Positions 21,560 through 33,250 are shown, numbered from the stretch's first letter. The stretch: 64,000 nucleotides of DNA from Isoetes taiwanensis (GCA_021234155.1 JAJEKV010000027.1:10242716-10306715); one strand, 5' to 3'. Notes: generated by a model not told the origin, from the letters alone. Made by a program: numbers and translations.

Positions 21560-24500
21560 TTTTCTTCTTTTTCTCTCTTGGTGCATTTGCTATCTTTTCA
21601 CCTTTTCTCGGTGACTTAGGCTTCTCGATTAATAGATGGTTGATTCCTGGTAAAGGCAAGAGCTACTTCTTTCATTTCTGCAAAAGTAGCTTCGTCATCC
21701 AAGGAGCTTGTGAAGGGAGGTCAGTATTTCGAAGATGTCATCTTAGCAAAATCAGAATTAGACTTTGCCCCAACTCTTGATTCTCGTCGGTAGAGTTGGT
21801 AAAGCGAAAAGCCTCATTTTGATGAAACCGACAGCCTCCTTATCAATATCAATGGCAACACGATTCTGGCCCTTCTTAAGTGCGCAAGCAATAGTTGTAC
21901 CGTGAGCGGAAAATCGTCGAGCACCCAATCTCACGGGCGTGAGAACATGTCCGAAGATGGTTAATCAACTCGCGGGCCGATAGTGATTCACTATTCTTCC
22001 CCATGCACTAGGGTCCTGCAGCCTCGCAAAACCGGCTGAAACTCCAACACGTTCGAAAAGTTCCCGCACGCGTGTTGAAGTGTTCCATTGCATGCGTTTT
22101 CCATCAAAACTCCGATGGCGGCGTGGAGATATTCGACCTTACTCAGCAGTCTAGGGCTCCCGCCATGGTAATTTATGTTTGTTTTGTACCTTAAGAACAA
22201 AAACATAAGAGAGGGTTTAAGTCTGGCCGAGCGAAACGTGATTCTAATAGAAACTCCTAACGTATTCCGAATAGAAACGTTTTCCCGAATAATTGCTTAC
22301 CAAACCATGTTTTCATAACCCGACTTCTTGAGGGAACCAAAATGAGTCTTGAAATTGGCTTCCACAAGGCCGGCCTGCATGCTCGAGTGAAATACAACCA
22401 ACCTCCAATGTTTTGCCGTGGTAATCTTCTTTATGCCGTCGACGAATGCATTAAACTCAGAGTTCTTAAAAGGCTGGTCGTCGTAGCGGCTGTCTTTGAG
22501 CTTGAATCCGTAAGGAAGGTCAGCTACTACCAACGTAAAATCTTGGGGCTTTATTGTTTCGCCAGTTTGGTGCAGTCACCGTGTACTATACAGAACATGT
22601 TGTTTTGATCAAACATTGTAAAGCGTTAAATTTTCGGGGGCTCATTGTCCAAAACACGCTTTTCAAGATAGCGTCCTCTCCTCCGCCGTCGACAAGATGC
22701 ATGAAGCCCTCCGGCAGGTCCTTATTTTTCTTTTTACTCTGCAAAACAATCGTCTTTGTAACACAAGAAACCCAAAAACAAGAAACTCTTAAACTTACCC
22801 AGCCTTCAAAATTAGGAGCGTATTGTACTATCCTTTCGTCCGAGGTTGCGATGGGGTAAAGTTCTTTACATCTGTCCCAGCTGTCAACGTTAAGTTGTTC
22901 CATCAAGCATGTTTGACATGTGATGACATTTTTTTGGCTGTAAAACAAAACCACATTAGAAAAACGTTAAATTAGGGCGAAAACATGGAAAAGAAACATC
23001 TCGACAGGAAGTACGGTTTACTGGAACACGCATCTCAAATTTTGTAAACAAAGGGTATTCGAGAATACGCTGTGGCCGAGGCATGCAACCCAAAGTGTAT
23101 TCCGGAATACACTTTGGTTGTCCCTTCGAGGCTAAAGTGTATTCCGGAATACACTTTAACTAACAATCCAAGGCCAAAGTGTATTCCGGAATACACTTTG
23201 GTTGCCTCCTTGAAGCTAAAGTGTATTCCGGAATACACTTTGGCTAATACTCCGAAGCCAAAGTGTATTCCGGAATACACTTTGTTTTACAAATTAAGAC
23301 GTAGTATATTCTGGAATACACTACGTCCAAACTAACAAAAATGGGAAAGAAAGTTTTGTAGTTCTTACTTGTGCAGCTCTTTTGACATTTCTTCAAGCGT
23401 GAATTCTTTGTCCACAACCTTCTGCAGAAGCCTTTCGAGTATGTCGAGTCCGTAAAATACCGCATTTCTCTCCACACAGTTATGGTCATTTCCTTTTTAG
23501 GGACGTCAGAACCCTTTTTCTTCTCGGCGACCTTTCCTTTACTTTTCAGTTCACCACGTTCAAACATGCTAAATATTTCGTTTTGCAGGTCCCATATCTG
23601 CGCAGTAACAAGCAATGTCAGTGGGATGGTTGCAGGGGTATTCCAGAATACAAAAGAAACTTACTCTGCCTCTCGAAGGCTAATTGAAACCGGTTGTCAT
23701 GTGGTATGAGAGACCACGCCTTTTGTTAGCCTCTCGTCATATTTGAGGCAAGACTCCACGACACCGCGCTTCCTTTAGTTCTAGAGATTTTCTTTGGTTT
23801 CTTCAATTCTTCTCCATATTTTTCTTTGAATATAATATACTCCCTATGCATGAACCTGATTTTGTCCACGAAGCTCATTTTAAGCTTGTACTTTCGTTAT
23901 CGATTATTATGCGTGTTGGCAGCGATCTTAAAGCTCTTCATCTGTCGGGCCTTGATGGCAGTAAACCTGAAAAGATATCTCGGGTTCTTTTTCTCCTTGT
24001 ACAACTGCCTTCTTGCTTTAAAAGCGTGGTTTACCCCTAGGGCGTAGTGCATGTAAGTATCTGCATTTTCCCTGTCATAGTCCTTGGGGTCCATGCATTG
24101 GGATCTGTCAACAAGAGCGACAATTGGACAGCGTGGGCATTTGGATTGCTCCTTATTCTATCTTTCGGGTTTCTTAAGTGGTCGGCATAGATTTTTCGAA
24201 CTTCAAGGGCTCACCGACTTCATTCTTTGGTGGCAACCTCATGGATATTCTTGGCAAGTATATTACCCCTTGAACATACTTGTTAAGATTTATTTGTTCC
24301 ATCCTCTCGAGGTCTTGTCCACCTTCTTTTCTTTAATGGCCACCCGGGGCCTTGCCCTTTCCTTCTTAGTTTTTTTGGTTGTTCCTCCGGATTTCATCAA
24401 CCACAAGCTCCTGTACCTTCCGCTTCTTTGGTTCTTTAGCGACTATCGTTTGCCTTGGCCTGCTAAGTTTTTTTTTTTACCGCGATGATTTCTTCCTCGT

Positions 24501-25070
24501 CTTGTTCCTCGGAACCTCTATCGATGACCTCCACGAAGAACTAGCGAGGAAGGTGGTGATTGTGACCTTTCTCCATCCCGATTGCTTTCGGACTCAGCGG
24601 CGGGAAAGTCCTCGCTTGTCTTTGGAAAAAACACGCTAATTAATGAACACGGGCCCGTTTTAGCGGTAGTGTGTGAAAAATTTATGCAGGCCGGTGGTTG
24701 CACAATCGACAATTTTAAAAGAATCACGATGTCCACAACAATAAAGCCTTGGGGAGGTCTTGAAGGAAAGCCTCCCCACGACCTCCTTGTCCCAAGCAAC
24801 CTCGGTGACATCTTTTATTGTCCCAAGGTTAACAAACTTCGGTCGGCGTACCTTTTTGTTACCAAAGCACTTTTCTGGGGCGATACTGAAAGCGTCGGTG
24901 TCTTTGTATTTTCCATCTGCACCCCTAGTCACAAACCACTGCGTTTGAAAATTCACCGTAAATAGCGTGCAGTGGCGGCGGTGTTAACCTCGAGGGTGTG
25001 GGACTTCTCGGGCTTGTGAGATTTCTTTGAAGCCTTCTTGCTTCCTTCCTTCCTGCCACTGAAACGTTGA
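21560..25070 (-). pseudogene. Beta-class DNA methyltransferase-like gene, multi-exon, decayed
   Basis: Reading leftwards: RGADGKYKDTDAFSIAPEK and NLGTIKDVTEVAWDKEVV (24956-24700); PKDYDRENADTYMHYALG (24094-23960); YGLDILERLLQKVVDKEF (~23470-23400); MEQLNVDSWDRCKELYPIA (exon 22937-22799, closed by GTAAGT); then exon 22738-22301 with HGDCTKLAKQ, LVVADLPYG at ~22507-22530 and QPFKNSEFNAFVDGIKK. Downstream, HGTTIACALKKGQNRVAIDI (about 21905-21850) resembles motif I (FxGxGTT followed by an acidic ID). The DxPYG motif IV before motif I is the order of beta-class N6-adenine/N4-cytosine DNA methyltransferases. Stops and frameshifts (between HGDC and LVVADLPYG, and just before HGTT) show this copy is broken. 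DLPYG deviates from the classical DPPY. Substrate and activity are unknown. Confidence 0.55.
23050..23325. repeat. Array of seven palindromes with exact 42-bp period
   Basis: Five perfect 24-bp palindromes with half-site AAAGTGTATTCC start at 23092, 23134, 23176, 23218 and 23260, separated by 18-bp spacers. Degenerate units in the same register flank them at ~23050 and ~23302. The spacers differ but alternate between related forms (GGTTGTCCCTTCGAGGCT, GGCTAATACTCCGAAGCC). It lies in non-coding sequence between exons of the methyltransferase-like gene. Confidence 0.9.
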
Positions 25071-25304
25071 AAAGTACCTTGTCAAGACAGAAATTCAAAC
25101 GAAACTTGTATTCCAGAATAACATTAACTAAACTTGTGCCCAGAAGGCCAAGAAAAGACAGGAAAACAAGCTAAAATATTGTCACTCTAAGTCATTTTTT
25201 TGTGCCTTGTTTGGACTCAAAAGTGTTATTTTAACCCTAAAAGTGGTATGTTGCGACTAAAAAGTGTGTTATCTTAGTGCAAAAAAGCAAGCTCTAAAAT
25301 TACA

Positions 25305-25612
25305 AGCACAATGTATTACGGAATACACTTTGCTTCTTGGCCAAAGTGCAAAGTGTATTCGGAATACACTTTGCTACCTTTTCGGCGAAGAGCAAAGTGT
25401 ATTAGGAATACACTTTGCTCAATCTTAAAAAGTGTGTATTCGAATACACTTTGCCCGATGAGCAAAAGTGTATTCCTAATACACTTTGCTTTTCGCCGAA
25501 AGGGCAATGTGTGTCCGGAATACACTTTGCACTTGGCGATAAGCAAAGTGTATTCCGTATACACTTTGCTCTTTGCCGAATGGGCAAAGTGTATTCGGAA
25601 TACACTTTGGCC
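25305..25612. repeat. Second palindrome array, eight units, between divergent genes
   Basis: Units of the form GCAAAGTGTATT-CGG/AGG/CCG-AATACACTTTGC at about 25305, 25348, 25392, 25428, 25462, 25504, 25543 and 25584, spacing 34-44 bp. The half-site is the same as in the 23-kb array but extended by GC at each end and less regular. It sits between the methyltransferase-like gene (-) and the transposase-like gene (+), where a shared promoter or transposase-binding region would be expected. Confidence 0.85.
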
Positions 25613-26349
25613 TCTGGCTAAATCGAGAACAAAAGAAAGACGTTACTATGTACTTTACATGCTTACTGTCCATTCTTTTAAGCTATGTAAATCGGAATCT
25701 GACAAATGTATATTGAACGGAAGGCGAATTTGGCGACTAAATCTCTGGCGGCGAATCTTTAAACCCCGGCGCTCAATTTTCCTTTTTAAAGGTAGGCCAG
25801 CGTCGGTTGTCTTTTTCTATGTGATCGCGGAATCGTCTTGTCCAAACACTCACGGATAAGTGTATTACGGAATAGCATCTTTTGCACACACGGCAAATCT
25901 TTTTTACAAAATACTATTCGAATAGCAATTGTATTCTCGAATATCATTAGTCCAATCGACTTGTGAGTTAGTAACAAGTCCACAATTTTTTGGTTGTTTG
26001 ACATGGTTAACCGGCGTGAACAAACTTCCACCACCATTTGTTTGCCCAAGTACCTCTACCCGGATGGAACACAAGGCGGAGATGCTTCTTCAACACCTAC
26101 CTCGACAAGGTCTTTGTTGCTTCGAAGACACTCAGTCCAGTCCGGTAACTAGTAGATCGCCACCACCTTTCCAGCCCTCTCCAAGTCCGATTGGGAAACC
26201 GGCTGCCACCACCTTTCCAACCCTCACCTGCTGCCGCGTAGCAATCTTCCACCACCATTTGTACCATCCCGACACTACAATGGCTCCGACCTCGGCAAAT
26301 TTTTGAACGGACTACCTCCGTGGTTTGTTGTTTCTCCATCTTCACTTAC

Positions 26350-29002
26350 ACATGCCAAGAATACGGACGCGTTAAGAGGCTGCGAGATTCTCCATCGTTT
26401 CTCCCATCACGATTTCACTACAAATGAAGACGACCTGCGGCATCTACTCCTCTTCACATAAACGTGGTGACACATGGGTTTGCGTAATTTCGATCCGCTA
26501 TAAGAGATATGTTTGATCGAACTCCCCGTGAAGACGCTACAACAACTTTATTTGGCACATCATATCTTTGGCCCATCTCCTTCATTCAACCTTTGCACCT
26601 CCGCCTTATCCGGAGATGCACTTCCGTGGTTTGTTCTCCTCCACAAGCACACCACTAAGAGCGCGAGGAGGTCACCCCAAGAGTAGAACTCTCTTGAAGA
26701 AGATGAAGACACCAACGAAGTGCAACGAGATTACACGTTCTCTAGCCAGTCCACCAAGAAATTCAAGGTGGATTTTAGTTTGAGAGCATGCTCCTCTCTA
26801 AGAAGAAGAAACCTTATGGGCCGAGCATAAAATGAGAAGACTTTTAAGAAGTAAATGCTGCTCATTGGGTTGTATCAACAAATTTAACATGTCTAAATTA
26901 CGAGCAATTAGAGACAACTTCTGAGTTCAATGACATTGGTGACCCGAATGCCTACTTGGCCTATCATGTAAGGCGGACCGCAACACCTTCTTGCACTACA
27001 TTAACCGTCAAGAAGTTTGCGAATGCTTTATGGTTGTCCACCGTTTAGGGTCCACCGAATGTCTAGAATACACAAAAGATGGGACAAAAATCCAGCAATT
27101 GATGATCATTGTGGACCAAGAAGAGTTGTAACCATGCATGCCCTTCTTTCTTTGTGTCATGGATGGAGAAATATTTTAGAGAAACATGTGAGAAGGCGCC
27201 TAATAGCAACATGTATCATTTAGCGATAACATCACCAAAAAGATGTTTTTAATGAGTACAAAGAGACTTGCACTCGGCTTGACACATCTCTTACTCACAC
27301 TTCACCGGGTGTGGAAAAGTGAATTCGGTTTAGTGAAAATTCGAGGAGACACCGCAGAATGTCTGTTTGCTCAAAGGTGTCGCGAATTAAAAAAGTCAAA
27401 GAGAAACGCAAAGGCAGAGGGTCGAAAGAAGTAAGCTCATGTTCTTCAATCTCTCACTTGTTCTAAAAAAAATGCTTTGACCTTATTTCTTCTCTGAGAT
27501 ATTGTGCAACGAGAACCTTGCCGGACATAAAACAACAAGCGGTAGAAGAAAAAGCTTGCCAAACACGTAAAAAAAAGCTCTTGAGCGTCCACCGCAATAT
27601 ATATGTCCGTTGTGATTGATGGAATGGACCAAAAAAAACTACTCTACCACATTTCTTGAACATTCCTAAAGATGTGCGGAGGAATGTTTTGTTAAGGTCC
27701 ACCTTGTAGGAGCTATGGTCTTCAAAGGAAGTCTAAAGTGCAAAGTATTTTTGGCGTATCCAAACTTGCATGGTGACCCGAACCTCACAATTACAATTCT
27801 TAACAAGGTCTGTGGCGCGAGCAAGAGCAACTACCGCCCGATGCTTTATCTGCAACTTGACAATACTACAAGGGAGAACAAGAATCAAACACTCTTTAAA
27901 TGCGTCTTTGTGCCATGTTAGTGGAGCTAGGGATCTTTAGAAAAGTGAAGCTCGGTTTCTTACTTGTAGGACACACTCATGATCAGATTGACCAAATGTT
28001 ATTGAGATTTTTTTAATGGCGCCTTAGAAGGAAGAAGGCTTTCTTTCCTTCTTTAGTTCGAATTATTGAAGATTCTTACACTCCTACTCCGATTAATCGA
28101 TCTTCTTAAAGAGGCTGCTGATTTGAGAGAGTTTGTTTTCTCTCAACGTTCGAATGCAGAAACAAAGCTGTGAACAAGTTGAATGATCTCACCTTTCAAC
28201 ATCATATCAAGTTCTACTTGAAGGATGGCGAGAGTTTCTTCTGAGGGAAGAAGTATACTACAACTAAGGACCTGAGTCCACCCGGAGGGATTACGCTTCC
28301 TTAAATATATTCCGGACACTTCCTTCATAGAGCGTCTTTGAGCAACTTCCTCTCAAAAATCCTAAGGAGTCCAAGGTAAAGAAAAAAGTACCCCGAGTCA
28401 TCCTTAAAAGCCATTGAAAATGGAATTTCCTCGAGGCTTTAAGTACTTCTTAGAAGAAGATCGGATGTGGTGGAGTAATTTCTTTCTCGAGCAGGAAAAT
28501 TGTTGTGAAAAAATATAGCTCTAAGGCAGTTGCAAGAACCATTTGGATGGCCTAACACCTTCCATCAACCCGGCACCAAGCGGGTCCAAGCAATGCTACA
28601 TTAGCACCTGCAGTAGAAGAAGACGAGGATCGAGTCATGTACCTCGGACCAAGACGCGGGAATGAGCCTCAAGGTAATATCACGAAATTACCAAAGGGTA
28701 TGCTAATTGCTCTTCCAACTGAGGAGGATGACAAAGGTCGACCTTTACGGATAGCAAAGTGCTTGACACAAATCAAGGAGGAAGGCTTAGTCACTAAACT
28801 CAAGATTCATTGGCTTGCAACACGCTCAGAAAATGCTTTTGAAGGTAGATATGAGTTAGAAATGAGAAGCCAAGGAAAAGGGAGAAAGTCTAAGAAGGTG
28901 GGTTGTAGGGATGAGCTGAACCTTAATGGCGTGACTATATTGTGCTATGATTTTAAATTGAAATCGACAATCGTCTACTTGGAGGACTATCAATTTGCTT
29001 AA
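26350..29002 (+). pseudogene. Transposase-like gene of the DUF7869 type, decayed
   Basis: Fragments in changing frames follow the order of a transposon protein family common in animals and some plants (I know it as DUF7869). They are: a Cys-rich segment with INKFNMSKLRAIRDNF (~26850-26915); VSRIHKRWDKNPAIDDH-like (27060-27110); VIDGMDQKKTTLPHF (27609-27655) with a first acidic residue; FLAYPNLHGDPNLTITILNK (~27745-27805); LYLQLDNTTRENKN (~27845-27890); LGFLLVGHTHDQIDQ (~27950-28000); and a C-terminal domain, open from 28637 to 29002, with IALPTEEDDKGRPLRIAKCL and KLKIHWLATRSENAFEGRY. The D...DN...H/D pattern fits an RNase H-fold nuclease. Many stops and frameshifts make it inactive. The family assignment is from remembered motifs. 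Confidence 0.55.
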
Positions 29003-29279
29003 AAAAGCTTGTAATTCTGAAGAAGAGGATGAAGAAGGTGGTGGCAATGCTACACCATCGTTGATAGTGATGAGGAAGATAACTCAAGCACTTCCTCTAG
29101 TGACGATTATGAAAAGAAGTGAAGGTGATGAGGATGGCATAAATGAACATGATGACGCGTCCGGATCCTTCCTTCATCACTCCTCATACTTTGCACATAA
29201 GCGCGGAGTCTTAGAAAAAGGCGTAAATTTTGCATGTGAATATGAAGATTCTATCTTCAAATTTTGAGAATACTACGAT

Positions 29280-30780
29280 TTGATTCTGGACTAACTTCAA
29301 TTTTTTGTTAAATATTTTATCCTCTGAAATTAGGGTTTCTCTCGTAAAATATACTTCAACAACATTCTATTTGCTAAGAAAAATGACACTTTAAAAAAGT
29401 CAATTCTTTCGTTGCACAAAAAAATTAGTCACTTTTGGGGGGGTCAAAATAGAATTTCATGCATCTTTTTTTTTTTTAACCTCATTTTACCCCCTTTTTG
29501 TAAAAAAAAAAGGGAATCTTTGAGGAATATTCCTTTCGCTCTCGTTTCGATGATTTGCTCCCGTTTAATACGCAACTTTGTTCATAGCAATTTTATGTGC
29601 AACTAACTCTAAAATGAGTAGCCGCTTAGTGGATCTTTATGGCAGGTAATAACCTGGTTGTAACCGAGCTGTATTTGTTGCTATTCCTTGTCTCTAATGT
29701 TAATCTTAATCTAATCCAGGTGCTTGTATGAGACATTGCCTTTCGAGTGGAAGAGCAAAATCTTTTTTTATCCTGCTTACAACTATATAAGGTTTAGAGA
29801 AGCTACCAGCGGCAAAAGAAAGGGTGAATCAGCTGAAGGATCACTGAATGTCATTGAAATAGTGAAATTAGGGATGAAGGGGATTGTGGTAGCTAAATGC
29901 CATCATATCCTTGCACCTATCCTTGAGAATGACCATTTTGTGCTGGCTGTTTTTACGCTTGCACCATCGATTCAAGATCCTACACCGCACCGAATTCCGT
30001 CTTGAATCCTCTTACGGGTTATCGCGATGAACGAAAAAGCAATCAAAGGGTATGTAATACTTTAAGTTGTTGCTTTGCTTTTCTTCGCTAATTCGGTCTG
30101 CTAAATTTAGGTGATATGTAGGCTGCACACACAAATGTTAACCACATCGATCGGTCAAGTATCTAGAAATGTCGATTTCATGAAGAGAAATAATGTTAAT
30201 CGGATTCAATAAGTAGAGGTGCCCACGGCAGCCCGATTTAACATCATGTGGGTTGTATGTGATGGGATTTATGCACAAATATGTTGAAGCTCTTGTCTCC
30301 GTAGAGATATGGAAGTAAGTTGTATGCCTTCCTTGTATGTACTGCATCTCATGTTCCTTTAAATATTTCTAACCTTATTTATGGATGTCACAGATTACAT
30401 CTAAATGGTTCTCTCATGAATACGCCCTGTCACGACGACAATTTCTAATAGATGCTTTGGTCATGCATTGTGATGCCAATCCAAAAGAACGTATCAGCCA
30501 GCAGTCCTCTGATTTCTGGGCTGATCATGAGTCTGAGTATCTGATTTTGCAAGATGAACTATGTAACAGGCTTATATATATCTTTTGTTCACATTTCCTA
30601 TCATAAGGAATGTGTAAATGACACTATCTTTGAATAGTATACTACCGATAGTATACTTTATGACTATGTAAGTTTTTTTTTTTTTTTTTGAAGAAAAAAA
30701 TTTACGATTTAAAGAAGCCTTGTACCCTTTTGGTCAATCAAAACAGTTACTTGATTGTTTCGACTGATATATTTTGTGAC
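29280..30780. other. Mostly non-coding; two short unidentified + strand ORFs
   Basis: Two open stretches (29724-30005 and 30385-30606) encode SLNVIEIVKLGMKGIVV...ILENDHFVLAVF and RRQFLIDALVMHCDANPKER. The ENDHFVLAV segment faintly recalls the His motif of Ulp1-type proteases, which often accompany such transposons, but the partner Cys motif is not visible, so I assign no function. The segment 29380-29440 (GCACAAAAAAATTAGTCACTTTT) weakly mirrors 25178-25215 and may mark the element's end. Confidence 0.25.
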
Positions 30781-30784
30781 CTTG

Positions 30785-31350
30785 TACCACACCACACCCC
30801 ACAACACCACACCACAATCCACAACACCACACCACCACACCCCACCACACTCCACCACACCACATCATACCACCACACACCACTACACACACCACCACCA
30901 CCACCACCCCCCACCACCACCCCCCACCACCACCACACACCACCACCCCCCACCACCCCCACCACCACCCACCACCGCTCCACACTCCACCATTTGGTGT
31001 ATGGTGTGTGGTGAATGGTGTGGTGTGTGGTGGGAGTGTGGTGAATGGTGTGGTGTGTGGTGGGATGTGCTTCGTTCAGGTGAATATGATAGTTGGTGTA
31101 TGGTCTATGGTGTATGGTGTGTGGTGAATGGTGTGGTGTGTGGTGGGGTGTGTGTGGTGGGGTGTGGTGAATGGTGTGGTGTGTGGTGGGATGTGCTCGT
31201 TACGTGAATATGATAGTTGGTGTATGGTCTATTGAATGGTGTGGTGTGTGGTGGGGTGTGTGGTGAATGGTGTGGTGTGTGGTGGGATGTGCTGGCTTAC
31301 GGTGAATATGATAGTGTGGGGCATGGTATGGTGCATGGTTTGGTGTGGTA
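30785..31350. repeat. CCACAC / GGTGTG low-complexity repeat with inverted halves
   Basis: About 200 bp of CCACAC-type repeat (30785-30990) is followed by ~350 bp of GGTGTG-type repeat (30996-31350), so the two halves are roughly complementary and could fold on each other. The right half is itself a tandem repeat of ~110-125 bp marked by GGGATGTGCT and GTGAATATGATAGT (31062, 31189, 31283). Long reading frames here (Thr/His/Pro or Gly/Trp/Val) are composition artefacts. Confidence 0.85.
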
Positions 31351-31819
31351 TACACACCCTAACGTTTAGTGTTAAGTTTCATGCGGATGGTATTGTTCAA
31401 GAGGTTTACGGACCAACATCCAGAAATTTTTGGCAGATGCTTCAGATGCTTCAAGATGCATTCAAAGAAAAATACTCTGAACATATTTTCCTATTGGCTG
31501 CTGGTTACCATATTTTGTTAGTGTGCAGATCATAAATTCTGCACCTTGAAATTCCTTATTGGCTTTAATGTTTGTTTTGGTATACTATTTCAGTAATTGT
31601 ACTTTGCATTTTATAATTAATGACAAAAACTGTCATTAACTTGAGTTGCACCAAAAACTTGAGTTGCAAACTAAGTACCAAACATGTTTCTTATATCTAT
31701 CTGAGAAAAAGGATAGAAATAGTTCGAGTTAACTAAAAGAACAAAGGGAAACTCGGAGAAACAGTTAAAGCAAAAAAAATAGTCACAAAAATTTGTAGAA
31801 AGAGGAGTTACATCATTAA

Positions 31820-31912
31820 TGAAAAAGCTTTACAAAAATGGAGTCACAAGGACTATTGTTCAGTATTTAATTAAAAAGCTTTACAAAGAATAGTCACAAG
31901 GACTATTACCAA
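31820..31912. repeat. Short tandem duplication
   Basis: AAAAAGCTTTACAAA followed by AGTCACAAGGACTATT occurs twice, ~52 bp apart. Non-coding. Confidence 0.7.
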
Positions 31913-31968
31913 AAAAATTGAAACCGGGGATTACAAAAACAAGGCTTGATCTTGAGGCCATCTTGACT

Positions 31969-32400
31969 CTATATGAAGGTTAGGTCCTCCATGGCATACA
32001 TCTTCATTTCGAGGAAGTCCTCGTTGAGGTAAACCTCATGCACCCACTCGATCACCCATAACGGCTGCGACTGATGATCCATGATGAGCTTCTCCACCTC
32101 ACAGTGCCGTGAACCATGCCGATCAGAATGGGGGTGGCCTCCCGGAGGAAGACACGGATTCTTGAGAGGAAGACCACGGATCCTCCGGAGGAAGAGGAGG
32201 ACCCGTCTTTGGCGAGGAGGAGGAGGCACAATGGCCGGGATAGTGTTCTGCAGAGTGTGGTCTTGAACTTGGCCATGGCGGAAGTGAAGGAGATGGGCGG
32301 AATGGGAAAAAAGAGTGAAGGAGATGGCGGAATAGACGATGGGGGCGGAATGAAGGCTGCGAGGGCAGAATTTTTGGGAATAAAAGGATGTTTGCATGCA
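31969..32400 (-). other. Unidentified minus-strand coding-like segment
   Basis: GC-richer than its surroundings. One frame ends WVIEWVHEVYLNEDFLEMKM...EDLTFI at 31969, another begins MAKFKTTLCRTLSRPLCLLL at 32276. The two overlap around 32100-32270, so a frameshift may split one small protein. I do not recognise it. It might be a captured or decayed host exon. Confidence 0.25.
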
Positions 32401-32935
32401 TAATGATTTTGTTTTGGGAATTAGGCAAAAGAGGAAAGGGATGTATCCATGCATACGATTTCACACCTCGGGAGGCCCGATCCACCCACCTCAATATTTT
32501 TGCAAATGTAAAATGTATATAGGTTGAACCATATTATGAGACCAATTGCTTGGTATGCGATTAGCACAACCCTAACACAAAGTTAGCAATATCCCACATG
32601 CATATATCACAAAAATCGTGCGCGATATATAAATAGGGTTTTGTTTGCTTCATTGATAAGTGTGGATAGAGATTAGATGTTGAAAAGTTATGGCTCACCG
32701 GGCTTGTAATCTTGATTCTGAGGCCGCGTGTCATAACTGTCCAAGATGTAATCCTACTCCACCCTTTTTTTTAGTAATGGGCTCAAATATCCCACATGCA
32801 TTCAATGTTCCACATGTTACCAAATCAACAATTGCCAAATCAACAAATGCCAAATGAATGGATTATGTTAAGGCATATTGTGTACCTATGCATATTGTGT
32901 TTGGTAAAGCGTGAGTCAACAATATAGAGATAACA

Positions 32936-33250
32936 AGGAATATTCCTTATTACCTTGAAAGGAATATTCCTTATTGCATTGAAAGGAATATTCCTTAGCG
33001 CCTAGTTATCAGGAATATTCCTTATTACCTTCAAAGGAATATTCTTTAGTTTGTTTAAGTGCACCCATAGTTACAAGGAATATTCCTATTACCTTGAAAG
33101 GAATATTCCTTTTTGCATTGAAAGGAATATTCCTTAGTGCCTAGTTATCAAGAATATTCCTTATTATCTTCAAAGGAATATTCTTTAGTTTGTTTAAGTG
33201 CACCCATAGTTACAAGGAATATTCCTTATTACATTGAAAGGAATATTCCA
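32936..33250. repeat. Array of GGAATATTCC palindromes in a ~137-bp higher-order repeat
   Basis: About twelve copies of AAGGAATATTCCTT or near variants, 24-38 bp apart, inside a ~137-bp unit (marked by GCCTAGTTATCA and TTTAAGTGCACCCATAGTTA) repeated a little over twice. GAATATTC has the GAAnnTTC form of a heat-shock element, but this may be coincidence in AT-rich satellite DNA. Confidence 0.85.

Noticed and set aside
23050-23325. CRISPR-like array (24-bp repeats, 18-bp spacers)
   Set aside because: Repeats are perfect palindromes, spacers are short and related to each other, the context is eukaryotic and no cas genes are present.
25311-25859. 182-codon ORF across the palindrome array
   Set aside because: Its repeated KCIRNTL/VYSEYTL peptide is just the palindrome translated; no coding signal beyond it.
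29724-30005. Ulp1-type protease fragment (ENDHFVLAV)
   Set aside because: Only a faint His-motif resemblance; no Asp or Gln...Cys partner motifs found.
30688-31207. Open frames of 80-150 codons in the CCACAC/GGTGTG repeat on both strands
   Set aside because: Protein is only Thr/His/Pro or Trp/Gly/Val; open frames are a by-product of low complexity.
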